In this document: in pieces, positions 24,315 to 32,320 of the stretch
How the letters are laid out: every line of letters begins with the position of its first letter
Position numbering within the stretch: the first letter of the stretch is position 1
DNA from: Comamonadaceae bacterium PBBC2
GTDB taxonomy: Bacteria; Pseudomonadota; Gammaproteobacteria; Burkholderiales; Burkholderiaceae_C
Direction: 5' to 3'
Length of the DNA: 41,576 bases
Assembly: GCA_002255935.1 (NCBI GenBank)
Contig: NKIO01000030.1
Coordinates: forward strand, 1-41,576
The notes under the pieces: model-generated
Databases searched by the model: none
Told to the model about the DNA's origin: nothing
What the model saw: the letters and a program-made list of their open reading frames with translations, nothing else
Translations under genes and position numbers: made by a program

Positions 24315-25997
24315 ATGGATTTGCAACGCTTTTTGACCTACCGCTCCTGGCCCAAACTGACACCTGCGCTGGCCCGCACCGAAGTGCTGGCCGGGCTCAC
24401 GGTCGCCCTGGTGATGGTGCCGCAGGCTGTGGCCTATGCGGGCCTGGCGGGCATGCCGCTGGTCACGGGCCTGTACACCTGCTTGGTGCCGGCTTTGCTG
24501 GCGGTGCTGCTGGGCAGCGCCAACCGCTTGTCGGTCGGCCCTGCTGCACTGACCTGTGTGCTGATCGGGGCATCGCTCACGGGCATGGCCGAGCCCGGCT
24601 CCGCCGAATGGGTCTCTTTGGCCGTGTGGCTGTCGCTCTTGTCGGGTGGCATCCAGCTGCTCTTGGGATTGGGCCATTACGGCTGGTTGATCAACCTGGT
24701 CAGCTCACCCGTGATGATGGGCTTTACCCAGGCAGCATCGCTGCTGATCATGGCCTCGCAAGTGCCGGCGCTGCTGGGCGTGAAGACCTGGCAATGGGAT
24801 GTTTCAAGCTGGAGCAGCTGGCTGACGGACTGGCCAGCGCTGTTTGGCCTGGGCAGTTTGGCGGTGTTACTTTTGCTGCGGCGCTACAAGCCGCGCTGGC
24901 CGGGCGTCATGCTGGTCATGGCCTTGGCCTCGCTCTTGGGCTATGCCACAGGCTACGAACAACATGGGACCGTGGTCGGCTTGCTGCCTTCGGGCTTGCC
25001 CGATGTTTATTGGCCGCACTGGCCGGGCTTGGAGATGCTCAACCAGCTTTGGGTGCCGGCCATGGTGATCGCCTTGGTGAGCTTTTTAGAAACCGCCTCC
25101 AGTGCCCGCATCGAATGCCAGCGCGATGGCAAACGCTGGGACGACAGCACCGAATTGTTTGCCCAAGGCCTGGCCAAACTGGCCTCGGCTTTTTCAGGCA
25201 GCTTCCCGACCAGCACCTCGTTCTCGCGCTCCGCCTTGATGCTGTACGCCGGTGCACGCTCGGGCTGGGCGGTGGTGGCCTCGGTTGGTTTTGTTTTGTT
25301 GGCTTTGCTGCTGCTGATGCCCGCCTTGCAACACGTGCCGCGCTCGGTCATGGCGGCAGCGGTGATTGTGGCGGTGCTCAACCTGTTCCAGCCGCGTCAA
25401 TTCCTCAAGCTCTGGCGCATTGACCGCGTGGAGACCATGACGGCAGCGGTCACCTTCGCCATCACCTTGGCCACAGCGCCGCGCATTTATTGGGGCGTCA
25501 TGGCGGGCGTGCTGGTGGGACTGAGCCACTTTTTGCACACCCGCTTGCACCCGCGCATCATCGAAGTGGGCCTGCACCCTGACGGCAGCTTGCGCGACCG
25601 CCACCTGTGGAAGCTGCCCCCCTTGGCGCCCCATTTGTATGCCTTTCGCATGGATGCCGAGCTCGACTTTGCAGCGGCCAGCGGCTTTGAACGCGCCATT
25701 GCCGAGCACTTGGCAATGCACCCCGATGTACAGGACGTGTGCCTGTTTGCCCAGCCCATCAACCGCATCGATGCCACCGGCGTGGAAACCTTTGGGCAGC
25801 TGCAGCGTCAACTGGCCAGCCGAGGCATCACGCTGCACATCAGTGGCATCAAGTTGCCGGTGGAAACCGCCTTGAAGCGTGCAGGAGAACTGCCAGAAAG
25901 CGCACAGCTGAAGCTGTATCGCACCGACGCCGACGCCTTGCAGGCCCTGCGCCAATTGGCGCCCCTGCCCAATGACATCGCAGCGGCCAACATCTGA
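24315..25997 (+). CDS. SulP family anion transporter with STAS domain
   Basis: This is an inner-membrane transporter of 560 residues with about a dozen hydrophobic segments (residues 20-410) and a C-terminal STAS domain (about 440-540). VALVMVPQAVAYAGLAG in the first segment and SGSFPTSTSFSRSALM in the middle are SulP family motifs. SulP proteins move sulfate, bicarbonate or dicarboxylates. Standing 23 bp after a sulfatase gene, it could take up or release sulfate, or move the desulfated product. It converges with the third Bug gene, leaving 12 bp. Confidence 0.9.
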   Translation: MDLQRFLTYRSWPKLTPALARTEVLAGLTVALVMVPQAVAYAGLAGMPLVTGLYTCLVPALLAVLLGSANRLSVGPAALTCVLIGASLTGMAEPGSAEWVSLAVWLSLLSGGIQLLLGLGHYGWLINLVSSPVMMGFTQAASLLIMASQVPALLGVKTWQWDVSSWSSWLTDWPALFGLGSLAVLLLLRRYKPRWPGVMLVMALASLLGYATGYEQHGTVVGLLPSGLPDVYWPHWPGLEMLNQLWVPAMVIALVSFLETASSARIECQRDGKRWDDSTELFAQGLAKLASAFSGSFPTSTSFSRSALMLYAGARSGWAVVASVGFVLLALLLLMPALQHVPRSVMAAAVIVAVLNLFQPRQFLKLWRIDRVETMTAAVTFAITLATAPRIYWGVMAGVLVGLSHFLHTRLHPRIIEVGLHPDGSLRDRHLWKLPPLAPHLYAFRMDAELDFAAASGFERAIAEHLAMHPDVQDVCLFAQPINRIDATGVETFGQLQRQLASRGITLHISGIKLPVETALKRAGELPESAQLKLYRTDADALQALRQLAPLPNDIAAANI

Positions 25998-26009
25998 AAC
26001 AGGCGTGGA

Positions 26010-26993
26010 TCAGTCGATGGTCACGCCACCGTTTTTGATGACCTGACGCCAACGCTCGGTGTCCTCTTTCATCCATTGGGCCATCTCTTCTGGGGTGTTG
26101 CCCACGGGCTCGGCCCCCACCTCGGCAAAGCGCCGCACCATCTCGGGCGTGCGCAAGATCTCACCGATCAGGCTGGACAACCGTTGTGCAATGGCCGCAG
26201 GCGTTTTAGGCGGCGCCACCAAAGCAAACCAGGCCACGGCGACCACGCCGGGCACGATCTCTTGCAAGGCCGGGGTTTGCGGCATGCTGGGGATGCGCTT
26301 GGCGCTGGTGACCGCCAGAACCTTGAGCTTGCCCGTGCGCAAATGGCCAGAGGCTTGCGCCACATTGCCGAACATCACATTCACATGTCCGGCCAGAAGA
26401 TCGGCCACTGCGGGCGCATCGCCCTTGTAGGGCACATGGACCAGCTTGGTGCCGGTCTTTTGTTTGAACAGCTCGGCCGTCAGGTGCGCGGTGGAGCCGT
26501 TGCCTTGCGAGGCGTAGCTGAGTTTGTCGGGGTTGGCTTTGGCATAGGCGATCAACTCTTGCACCGAATTGGCCGGCACCGAAGGGTGCACCATCAGGGC
26601 GTTGGGCACCAAAGAGAACACGGTGATCGGTACAAACTTGGCCGGGTCGTAATTGAGCTTGGGGTACAGGCTCACATTGATCGACAAGGGCGGCGGGGGC
26701 GCGGCCATCAAGGTGTAACCATCGGGCTCGGCATTGAACAGCATCTCGGCCGCGATGTTGCCCGCTGCACCGGGCTTGTTTTCAATCACGATCGTTTGAC
26801 CGAGCTTGGTGGACAAGACTTCCGAGACCAGTCGGGGGAACAAGTCAGCGCTGCCGCCTGCCGGGTTGGGCACCAAGATCTTGATGGTTTTTTGTGGCCA
26901 AGCACCAACACCTTGCGCGCCTGCCAAAGCGGCCCACAGAGGAGAACTCAAAACCAAAGAGGTGCTGAGAAATTCACGGCGACGAAGTGTCAT
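26010..26993 (-). CDS. Tripartite tricarboxylate-type (Bug/TctC) substrate-binding protein 3
   Basis: This is a third Bug protein of 327 residues. The N-terminus MTLRRREFLSTS is a twin-arginine (Tat) type signal, followed by a hydrophobic stretch ending AGAQG. Family marks are VPNPAGGSADLFPR, VIENKPGAAGN and AEPDGYTLM. It lies 17 bp after the Rieske beta gene on the same strand, so it probably delivers the aromatic or carboxylic substrate of that oxygenase. No TctAB genes are present here. It is not a close copy of the other two. Confidence 0.91.
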   Translation of the reverse strand: MTLRRREFLSTSLVLSSPLWAALAGAQGVGAWPQKTIKILVPNPAGGSADLFPRLVSEVLSTKLGQTIVIENKPGAAGNIAAEMLFNAEPDGYTLMAAPPPPLSINVSLYPKLNYDPAKFVPITVFSLVPNALMVHPSVPANSVQELIAYAKANPDKLSYASQGNGSTAHLTAELFKQKTGTKLVHVPYKGDAPAVADLLAGHVNVMFGNVAQASGHLRTGKLKVLAVTSAKRIPSMPQTPALQEIVPGVVAVAWFALVAPPKTPAAIAQRLSSLIGEILRTPEMVRRFAEVGAEPVGNTPEEMAQWMKEDTERWRQVIKNGGVTID

Positions 26994-27010
26994 GGCGGGC
27001 TTTCAAAAAT

Positions 27011-27493
27011 TCAAAGGGGAATGACCAACAAGGTCTCGATGATGCGTGAGTCGTAGAGGAACAAGCGGCGCTTGAAACGCGGCCCCTCTGGCGTGATCAC
27101 CACTTCGTCCTGGCATTGGCCGGACGAAAAAATGGCCATGTCCCCATCCAAAGACATGGTGCGCACGACCAGATAGTTCGATCGCACCTGCAGGGCGCCA
27201 TCGGCCTCGCCGACGATTTGCACGCCCGACAGGATGTGCCGGTAATGGTGCGGCTCGTAAATGTTGGCCACCCGCATGGACTTGATGCGGTCGCGCAATT
27301 GCGCGGCACTGCGGGCGTCGATGATGGCCATCGGCAAACCGCGGTCATGGTTGAACCGTGACTGCACGGTGTAACGGCCGTCGGGCTGCAGCAACTGTGC
27401 AATGGCTTCGACCCGGTCTTCGTCGATGGCGCGGGCCCATTCGCAAATCAGGTTTTCAACCGCCCGGAAATGTGCTTCGTGTTGCGGGTTCAT
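27011..27493 (-). CDS. Aromatic-ring-hydroxylating dioxygenase, beta (small) subunit
   Basis: This encodes 160 residues of the SnoaL-like cone fold of the Rieske oxygenase small subunit. It opens with a helix (FRAVENLICEWARAIDED), then short strands and the end RFKRRLFLYDSRIIETLL, which is typical. The start ATG overlaps the stop of the alpha gene by 4 nt, so the subunits are translationally coupled in the order alpha then beta. The longer in-frame start upstream lies inside the alpha coding region and lacks family resemblance. Confidence 0.87.
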   Translation of the reverse strand: MNPQHEAHFRAVENLICEWARAIDEDRVEAIAQLLQPDGRYTVQSRFNHDRGLPMAIIDARSAAQLRDRIKSMRVANIYEPHHYRHILSGVQIVGEADGALQVRSNYLVVRTMSLDGDMAIFSSGQCQDEVVITPEGPRFKRRLFLYDSRIIETLLVIPL

Positions 27494-28785
27494 GCCAAGT
27501 CCATGTCTGATCGGTAGTTGTGCCAGAAGTTGCGGATCGCACGCTCGGAGAGTTTGCTGGTGCCGCCGCTTTCCAAGGTTTTGCCACCCATCTCGATGAA
27601 GCTTTCGCCGCTCTGCCCATCGGCCATCGCTTTTTGCATCATCTCGCATACGGCCGCGTCTTCCACCGAGATCATGCCGGCCGATCCTGCCAAGTTGGCT
27701 TGAACCAAGCGGCTTTGCGTGGTGGCCTCGTCGTCATCGGCAAAGCCAAAGTAAGTCCACACCAAGTCCGACTCGCCCACGCCACGCGGGATGAGTTGGC
27801 GTGTCGCCAGGCTGTTGGCAATTTGGTGCAGCACAAAGCTGGGGTAGGTGGTGAGGATCTGCACACTGACCCCATCGCCAAATTCGTCGCGCCACTTCAG
27901 GATGCTGGGGTCTTCCAACTTCATGTCGTCGTTAACGGACCGCAAGGCGGCGCTGGTCTTGTCAAAGTCTTCTGACTTTTTCTCGGTGCCGGCCTTGGTG
28001 TAGAAGTAAACATGGCGGCCACTTTGATCGAGCGTCATGCCCGACTCTTGAGATTGGCGCGACAAACCAAAGGTGCCGTAAAAGGTGTGCAGGATGTTGG
28101 CGTGGTAAGAGTCCCGAGGGTTCTCGTGGTATGTCTTCCAGTTGGCATGGATGCGCTGGGTGTCATAGCCCAGCACCTTCAGGGGCTTGTGCAACACGCG
28201 TCGAATGCCCGCCGCCACATCGCCCAACCACGCCTCCAGGGGCTCCACCTCGTCGGAGAAGGTGGCAAAAACCAAACCGCAGATCGTGGCCACGCGCAAT
28301 TTGTGCAGGCCATGTTCGGACAACTGAAAGTCTTTGGGCAATCCGCCCTCACCGCGCAAACCGTGGCTGAACGCTGCATGCGTCAGGTCACCCTTGAGGT
28401 TGTAGTTCCAAGCGTGGTAGACGCAGTACAGCTTCTTGACCTGACCAAACGCATCGCGGCACAGCATATTGCCCCGGTGCGCACAGCGGTTGACCACGGC
28501 ATGAAGCGTGCCATCTTCGGCACGGGTCAAGACCACCGACTGATCACCGATGTAGGTGGTTTTGAAACTGCCCACCTCGGGCACCTCGGCCTCCAGGCCC
28601 AGATAGTTCCAAGTCTTGCCCCGAAAAATCTTGACTTGCTCTTGGGCGTAAATATCCGGGTCGGTGTAGACCCAGTAAGGCGCTCGGGTGTAACCCTCGG
28701 CAGGCCAATGGCGGGGCGTTTTTTCTCGCGTACGGGTGGGGCCGCGCACCACGGCCTCGTGGCTGGCTTGGGCGGAGGTGTTCAT
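27490..28785 (-). CDS. Aromatic-ring-hydroxylating dioxygenase, alpha (large) subunit
   Basis: This is a Rieske non-heme iron oxygenase of 431 residues. The [2Fe-2S] site is C101-x-H103 (CAHRGN) and C121-x2-H124 (CVYHAW). The mononuclear iron site is in HENPRDSYHANILH, with D225 near H228 and H233 as ligands and a later acidic residue in SVEDAAVCEM. It resembles benzoate- or anthranilate-type dioxygenases, but the substrate cannot be read. No ferredoxin or reductase gene is nearby, so electrons come from elsewhere. I use the ATG at 28785; another at 28830 would place a palindromic site inside the gene. Confidence 0.88.
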   Translation of the reverse strand: MNTSAQASHEAVVRGPTRTREKTPRHWPAEGYTRAPYWVYTDPDIYAQEQVKIFRGKTWNYLGLEAEVPEVGSFKTTYIGDQSVVLTRAEDGTLHAVVNRCAHRGNMLCRDAFGQVKKLYCVYHAWNYNLKGDLTHAAFSHGLRGEGGLPKDFQLSEHGLHKLRVATICGLVFATFSDEVEPLEAWLGDVAAGIRRVLHKPLKVLGYDTQRIHANWKTYHENPRDSYHANILHTFYGTFGLSRQSQESGMTLDQSGRHVYFYTKAGTEKKSEDFDKTSAALRSVNDDMKLEDPSILKWRDEFGDGVSVQILTTYPSFVLHQIANSLATRQLIPRGVGESDLVWTYFGFADDDEATTQSRLVQANLAGSAGMISVEDAAVCEMMQKAMADGQSGESFIEMGGKTLESGGTSKLSERAIRNFWHNYRSDMDLA

Positions 28786-28807
28786 GTCGGTCAAGCGGGG
28801 CTTTATG

Positions 28808-28824
28808 GGGCAAATGATCTGCCC
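28808..28824. promoter_or_regulatory. Candidate operator upstream of the Rieske operon
   Basis: GGGCA-AATGATC-TGCCC is an inverted repeat with 5-bp arms, 23 bp before the chosen start of the alpha subunit. It may bind a regulator; none is encoded next to it. Confidence 0.3.
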
Positions 28825-28835
28825 AAACATAACGC

Positions 28836-28854
28836 CAAGCCCACAGCGGGCTTG
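28836..28854 (-). terminator. Hairpin between the VOC and Rieske genes
   Basis: CAAGCCC (28836-28842) and GGGCTTG (28848-28854) form a 7-bp stem with a 5-nt loop, 57 bp past the VOC gene. The following T content on the minus strand is low. It may separate the VOC and Rieske transcripts. Confidence 0.4.
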
Positions 28855-28910
28855 TCATGCAGATGACTGGGCCCGCCCCGCTTGAGCCCCAACCTGGCCT
28901 CAGGTGCACC

Positions 28911-29288
28911 TCAGTGCAGTGAGTGCAAGCCAATCATGTTGCCCTCGGTGTCCATCACCAAAGCAATGTGCCCATACGCGCCAATGGCCATCTTGGGCTT
29001 GAAGACCTGCCCACCGGCGACCTGAGCCTTGGCCGCCTCGACCGCACAGTCTGCGCAGGAAAAGTACACCAGCACGCTGTTGCCTGCAGGCTTGAGACCC
29101 GGCATGTGCACCAATGCGCCCGCAGCGCCATACCCCTCGTTGTTCATCTTAAAGACCAGCATCTGCGGATTGCGCTCAGAGGCATGCGGCAAGGGGGCAA
29201 GCGGCTGGCCAAACACCGCCTCGTAAAACGCTTGGGCACGCGGCAAATCGTGCACATAGATTTCAAACCAAGCAACAGGGTTGCTCAT
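28911..29288 (-). CDS. VOC family (glyoxalase-fold) protein
   Basis: This encodes 125 residues with two beta-alpha-beta-beta-beta modules of the vicinal oxygen chelate fold. It opens VAWFEIYVHDLPRAQAFYEAVFG, the usual start, and ends HIALVMDTEGNMIGLHS. Members include glyoxalases, bleomycin-resistance proteins and extradiol dioxygenases; this small single-domain form has no assignable reaction. GGAGAGG precedes the ATG. It follows the SRPBCC gene by 18 bp. Confidence 0.85.
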   Translation of the reverse strand: MSNPVAWFEIYVHDLPRAQAFYEAVFGQPLAPLPHASERNPQMLVFKMNNEGYGAAGALVHMPGLKPAGNSVLVYFSCADCAVEAAKAQVAGGQVFKPKMAIGAYGHIALVMDTEGNMIGLHSLH

Positions 29289-29306
29289 ACAGTGAACCTC
29301 TCCATT

Positions 29307-29750
29307 TCAGCCCTTGATTTCAGGCTCAACCAACAACGCCAGCAAAGTCAAAGACTCTTGCCAACCCAGACAGCACATCTCGGGCGGGATCATCTCGGGG
29401 ATGCCCGACTGTTCGATGTTCAGCTCGGTGCCGACCAGCACCGGTTTGAAAGTGACCGTGGTGGTCATCTGCCCGGGCAAATTGGGATCATCAAAGGTGT
29501 CGGTGTGGCTCAAACGCTCGCCAGGCACCAGTTCCAAAAACCTGCCGCCAAAGCTGTGCGACTGGCCATTGCCCAGGTGGGTGAACGACATGCGGTAGCC
29601 GCCGCCCACACGGGCATCCATCTCGTGCACCCGACCGGTAAAACCATGAGGCGGCAACCACTTGGCCATGGCGTCGGGGTCAATAAAGGCTCGGAAGATG
29701 CGCTCAGCAGGGGCTTTCAAAACGCGTTGAAAACGGACGGTGTGGGTCAT
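29307..29750 (-). CDS. SRPBCC domain protein (AHSA1-like)
   Basis: This is a 147-residue START/Bet v1-fold protein of the AHSA1 type: RVLKAPAERIFRAFIDPDAMAKW opens it and the end GWQESLTLLALLVEP is the C-terminal helix. Such proteins bind hydrophobic ligands or, in eukaryotes, activate Hsp90; bacterial roles are mostly unknown. AAGGA precedes the ATG. It lies between the racemase (30 bp upstream) and VOC genes on one strand, possibly one operon. Confidence 0.87.
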   Translation of the reverse strand: MTHTVRFQRVLKAPAERIFRAFIDPDAMAKWLPPHGFTGRVHEMDARVGGGYRMSFTHLGNGQSHSFGGRFLELVPGERLSHTDTFDDPNLPGQMTTTVTFKPVLVGTELNIEQSGIPEMIPPEMCCLGWQESLTLLALLVEPEIKG

Positions 29751-29780
29751 GGGAAATCCTTCAAAACAGCAACCGAGAGC

Positions 29781-30476
29781 TTAATCGGTCAAAGCCCAAT
29801 CGACAGCGGCTTGTGCATGCAAGGCGGTGGTGTCAAACAAGGGCACCGGACTGTCTTGGGGCCCCATCAGCATACCGATTTCGGTACAGCCCAAGACGAT
29901 GGCCTGCGCGCCCTGAGCCACCAGATCATCGATAACACGGCTGTAGACATCCCGCGAAGCATCACAAACATGACCTAGGCACAGTTCTTCGTAAATGATG
30001 CGATGCACATCGGCACGGTCATCCGCCTCGGGCACGATCACCTCCAAACCATATGCATCTCGCAGGCGTGATTTGTAAAAATCCTGCTCCATCGTGAAAC
30101 GCGTACCCAACAAGCCCACCCGCGTGAACCCTTGCGCCACGATGGCCTTGGCCGTTGCATCGGCGATGTGCAGCAGGGGCACCTGCACGGCCGCTTCAAT
30201 GGCCGGGGCCACCTTGTGCATGGTGTTGGTGCAAAGCACCAGTGCTTGGGCACCCGCTGACTGCAAGGTTTGTGCGGCCTGAGCCAACAATGCCCCCGCA
30301 GCAGCCCAATCTCCGCCCCGCTGCAATGACTCGACCTCTGCAAAATCCAAGCTGTACAAAATAAGCTGCGCCGAGTGCAAGCCACCCCTGTGCGCTTTCA
30401 CGCTTTCATTGATGAGTCGGTAATACGGCATTGTGGACTCCCAACTCATGCCACCGATCAAGCCCAACATTTTCAT
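29781..30476 (-). CDS. Aspartate/glutamate racemase family protein
   Basis: This is a cofactor-independent racemase of 231 residues. The two active-site cysteines are C82 in LCTNTMH and C197 in LGCTEIG, each in its usual loop, and the start MLGLIGGMSWEST is typical of the aspartate racemase branch. It probably interconverts L- and D-aspartate or a related amino acid. AAGGA precedes the ATG. It may lead a racemase-SRPBCC-VOC operon. The 120-bp gap upstream holds short repeats but no recognisable gene. Confidence 0.9.
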   Translation of the reverse strand: MKMLGLIGGMSWESTMPYYRLINESVKAHRGGLHSAQLILYSLDFAEVESLQRGGDWAAAGALLAQAAQTLQSAGAQALVLCTNTMHKVAPAIEAAVQVPLLHIADATAKAIVAQGFTRVGLLGTRFTMEQDFYKSRLRDAYGLEVIVPEADDRADVHRIIYEELCLGHVCDASRDVYSRVIDDLVAQGAQAIVLGCTEIGMLMGPQDSPVPLFDTTALHAQAAVDWALTD

Positions 30477-30596
30477 GGTCTGTCCTTCGGATTCATTGGC
30501 TTGTTGCAGCGGTGTAGCCGTCTTTAGCCGCTGTAGCTGGGTTCGAAAAAATGACTACGCAGCAAGGGAGTTCTGAGTGCTGGACAACCATGATGT

Positions 30597-31049
30597 TTAT
30601 TTCAAAGCCAAGTGATACGCCAAAAACTTTTGATCACGACCCCAGCCTTGCGATTCGTACAAAGCTTGGGCAGACGCGTTGTCTACGGCTGTACTCAATG
30701 ACAGGCGGATGGCACCCAATTGCTTCGCATGGGCAGCTGCGGCATTCAACAGCGATTGCCCCACCCCTAGGCGCCTGGCCCTTGGTACCACGTACAAATC
30801 ATTGAGCACCAGCACCCTGGCCATCGATACCGACGAGAAGCTGGGATACAGCTGGGTAAAACCCACCGCTTGGCCCTCCGATTCGGCCAAGAAGATGGTT
30901 GACTGCCCGTGTTCAAAACGGGCCTGCAGGAAAGCACGAGCAGCGGCCACGTCGCTGGACTGGCCATAGAACTGGCGGTAGCCGTCGAACAGGCTTGCAA
31001 GAGCGTCCAAATCTGCCAGTACTGCTTGACGAACGAGAATTTCACTCAT
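30597..31049 (-). CDS. GNAT family N-acetyltransferase
   Basis: This is a 150-residue GNAT protein. The acetyl-CoA loop is RRLGVGQSLL, following VLNDLYVVPRA, and the C-terminal ALYESQGWGRD is typical. The substrate (small molecule or protein amine) is unknown. I start at the ATG at 31049, with AGGAG about 8 nt upstream; a farther start would run into the previous gene. It follows the PNPOx-like gene by 4 bp and is probably co-transcribed. Confidence 0.88.
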   Translation of the reverse strand: MSEILVRQAVLADLDALASLFDGYRQFYGQSSDVAAARAFLQARFEHGQSTIFLAESEGQAVGFTQLYPSFSSVSMARVLVLNDLYVVPRARRLGVGQSLLNAAAAHAKQLGAIRLSLSTAVDNASAQALYESQGWGRDQKFLAYHLALK

Positions 31050-31053
31050 GCCT

Positions 31054-31527
31054 TCACTCCTGATTGTGTTGAACACCATAAGCTTTCATCGCTGATGCGA
31101 TTTGCGATGGCTCCGTTGTTACTTGCGGATAAAAGCGGTAACTGGGTGCGACGATGGGCGCCACTGACGTGACGCGGATGACCAGCACGCTCTGGATGAC
31201 AAAGCGCTGCCCCACCATGGCCAACAGCGGCGCGGCCCAGTGGTCGAAAGTCGAGTCCTCTGCGCACACCTCATGCGCGGAGCCTTTGAGTTTGAAGCCC
31301 TTTTGCACGAACACATCGACAAAGCTCAGGCACACCAGCGGCTGCTGCGCGATGTTGCGCGCACTCAAAGGCGATGCAATGTGGGCGACCACCACATACT
31401 CGTCGTCAACAATGGCCCAAACCTCTTTGGGCGAGACATTGGGCTGACCATCGGCGTCCACCGTGGCCAACCAGCACAAGACGCTTCGGCGGGCGGCTTC
31501 TCGGACAGCTGAATTCAAAAGGGACAT
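31054..31527 (-). CDS. Pyridoxamine 5'-phosphate oxidase-fold (flavin split-barrel) protein
   Basis: This encodes 157 residues of the PNPOx-like split barrel: VLCWLATVDADGQPNVSPKEVW is the conserved opening, and AHIASPLSARNI and VCLSFVDVFVQKGFKLKG follow. Members bind FMN, F420 or heme; the reaction is unknown and it is too divergent for PdxH. It lies 4 bp before the GNAT gene. The 179-bp region upstream is AT-rich and shared with the divergent brnT promoter. Confidence 0.85.
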   Translation of the reverse strand: MSLLNSAVREAARRSVLCWLATVDADGQPNVSPKEVWAIVDDEYVVVAHIASPLSARNIAQQPLVCLSFVDVFVQKGFKLKGSAHEVCAEDSTFDHWAAPLLAMVGQRFVIQSVLVIRVTSVAPIVAPSYRFYPQVTTEPSQIASAMKAYGVQHNQE

Positions 31528-31606
31528 GGTCGATGGCAGGAATGGATGAACACTCTGGAGGACCGCTTTTCAGCGTGCCATGTGATAGATCCTCATCGTA
31601 TCCCCT

Positions 31607-31634
31607 GATGCTTTAATTTAATTAAAAAGGCATC
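31607..31634. repeat. AT-rich inverted repeat between the PNPOx-like and brnT genes
   Basis: GATGC (31607-31611) and GCATC (31630-31634) flank an AT-rich core that contains the perfect palindrome TTTAATTAAA (31617-31626). It may be an operator for the toxin-antitoxin pair or the PNPOx-like gene, or a terminator-like hairpin, since ATTTTATTT follows. Confidence 0.45.
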
Positions 31635-31666
31635 ATTTTATTTGCCAAATACTGGCGCCAGCTTGC

Positions 31667-31694
31667 TTGACTTGTTTATTTTTGTTACTACAAT
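31667..31694 (+). promoter_or_regulatory. Promoter of brnTA
   Basis: TTGACT (31667-31672), a 16-nt spacer and TACAAT (31689-31694) closely match the housekeeping sigma consensus, unusually well for this window. Transcription would start near 31701, only about 6 nt before the brnT ATG. The palindrome TTAATTAA (31694-31701) overlaps the end of the -10 box and the start site, a good place for BrnA autorepression. Confidence 0.78.
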
Positions 31695-31706
31695 TAATTA
31701 ACTGAG

Positions 31707-32003
31707 ATGCACATTCTTTGGGATTCCGAAAAACGGCAAACCAATTTGAACAAGCACGGCTTGGACTTCGTCGACTCCGTGGCGGTATTGGACAGCCCAT
31801 ATCGACTGGACATTCAAAGTGTGCGCAAGCAAGAACTGCGAACCCAATCATTCGCGTATGTTTTCGAGGTGCTGGCCGTATTGACGGTGGTGCACATTGC
31901 ACGCGAAAACGCGATGCGCATCATCAGCTTCAGGCCCGCCAGTGAAGAAGAAAGGACCGCTTACCATGAATGGCTCGAAAACGACTTCGATGACGCTCGA
32001 TGA
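31707..32003 (+). CDS. brnT: BrnT family toxin
   Basis: BrnT is the RelE-fold ribonuclease toxin of the type II BrnT/BrnA system. The 98 residues start MHILWDSEKRQTNLNKHGLD, the family's opening, and carry the conserved VLTVVHIARE and RIISFRPASEEE segments. No ribosome-binding site is visible and the predicted leader is only about 6 nt, so translation may be leaderless and weak. The antitoxin gene overlaps its 3' end by 38 bp. The toxin-first order is normal for this family. Confidence 0.93.
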   Translation: MHILWDSEKRQTNLNKHGLDFVDSVAVLDSPYRLDIQSVRKQELRTQSFAYVFEVLAVLTVVHIARENAMRIISFRPASEEERTAYHEWLENDFDDAR

Positions 32004-32304
32004 AATGCGCACTGCCTCTGCTCTGAGCCAAAGCAAGAAGCAGAAAGCCCAAGCCCTGCCCACTGCACCTTATGAATGGGATGGGCAAGATGAAGAATAC
32101 CGCCCGCTCACGCGTGAAGAAATGCAAGCAGGCATCGAGACCTATCGCCGTCAGCGCGGACGGCCCACCGGCAGCGACAAAGAATCCACCACCATCCGCT
32201 TTGATCGAGACGTGCTGGCCGCTTTCCGTGCGGGGGGGCCTGGCTGGCAAACCCGCATGAATGCAGCGCTGCGGGACTGGCTCAAGCTGCACACGGCTGT
32301 TTGA
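31966..32304 (+). CDS. brnA: BrnA family antitoxin
   Basis: BrnA neutralises BrnT and represses the shared promoter. The 112 residues end with the DNA-binding BrnA segment: RGRPTGSDKESTTIRFDRD, FRAGGPGWQTRMNAALRDW. The N-terminal part (1-65) is polar and should hold the toxin-binding region. The ATG at 31966 has AAAGGA upstream, inside the brnT frame, which favours antitoxin translation. It converges with the YcaQ-type gene, leaving 16 bp. Confidence 0.92.
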   Translation: MNGSKTTSMTLDEMRTASALSQSKKQKAQALPTAPYEWDGQDEEYRPLTREEMQAGIETYRRQRGRPTGSDKESTTIRFDRDVLAAFRAGGPGWQTRMNAALRDWLKLHTAV

Positions 32305-32320
32305 CGCTGGACTCTGAGTT

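Noticed and set aside
22924..24363. A 479-codon frame on the minus strand
   Set aside because: It is antisense to the intact sulfatase gene, whose active-site motifs decide the coding strand.
30500..30575. tRNA-like sequence with GGTTCGAA
   Set aside because: The flanking bases do not form a T-stem or an acceptor stem, and no D or anticodon arm is found.
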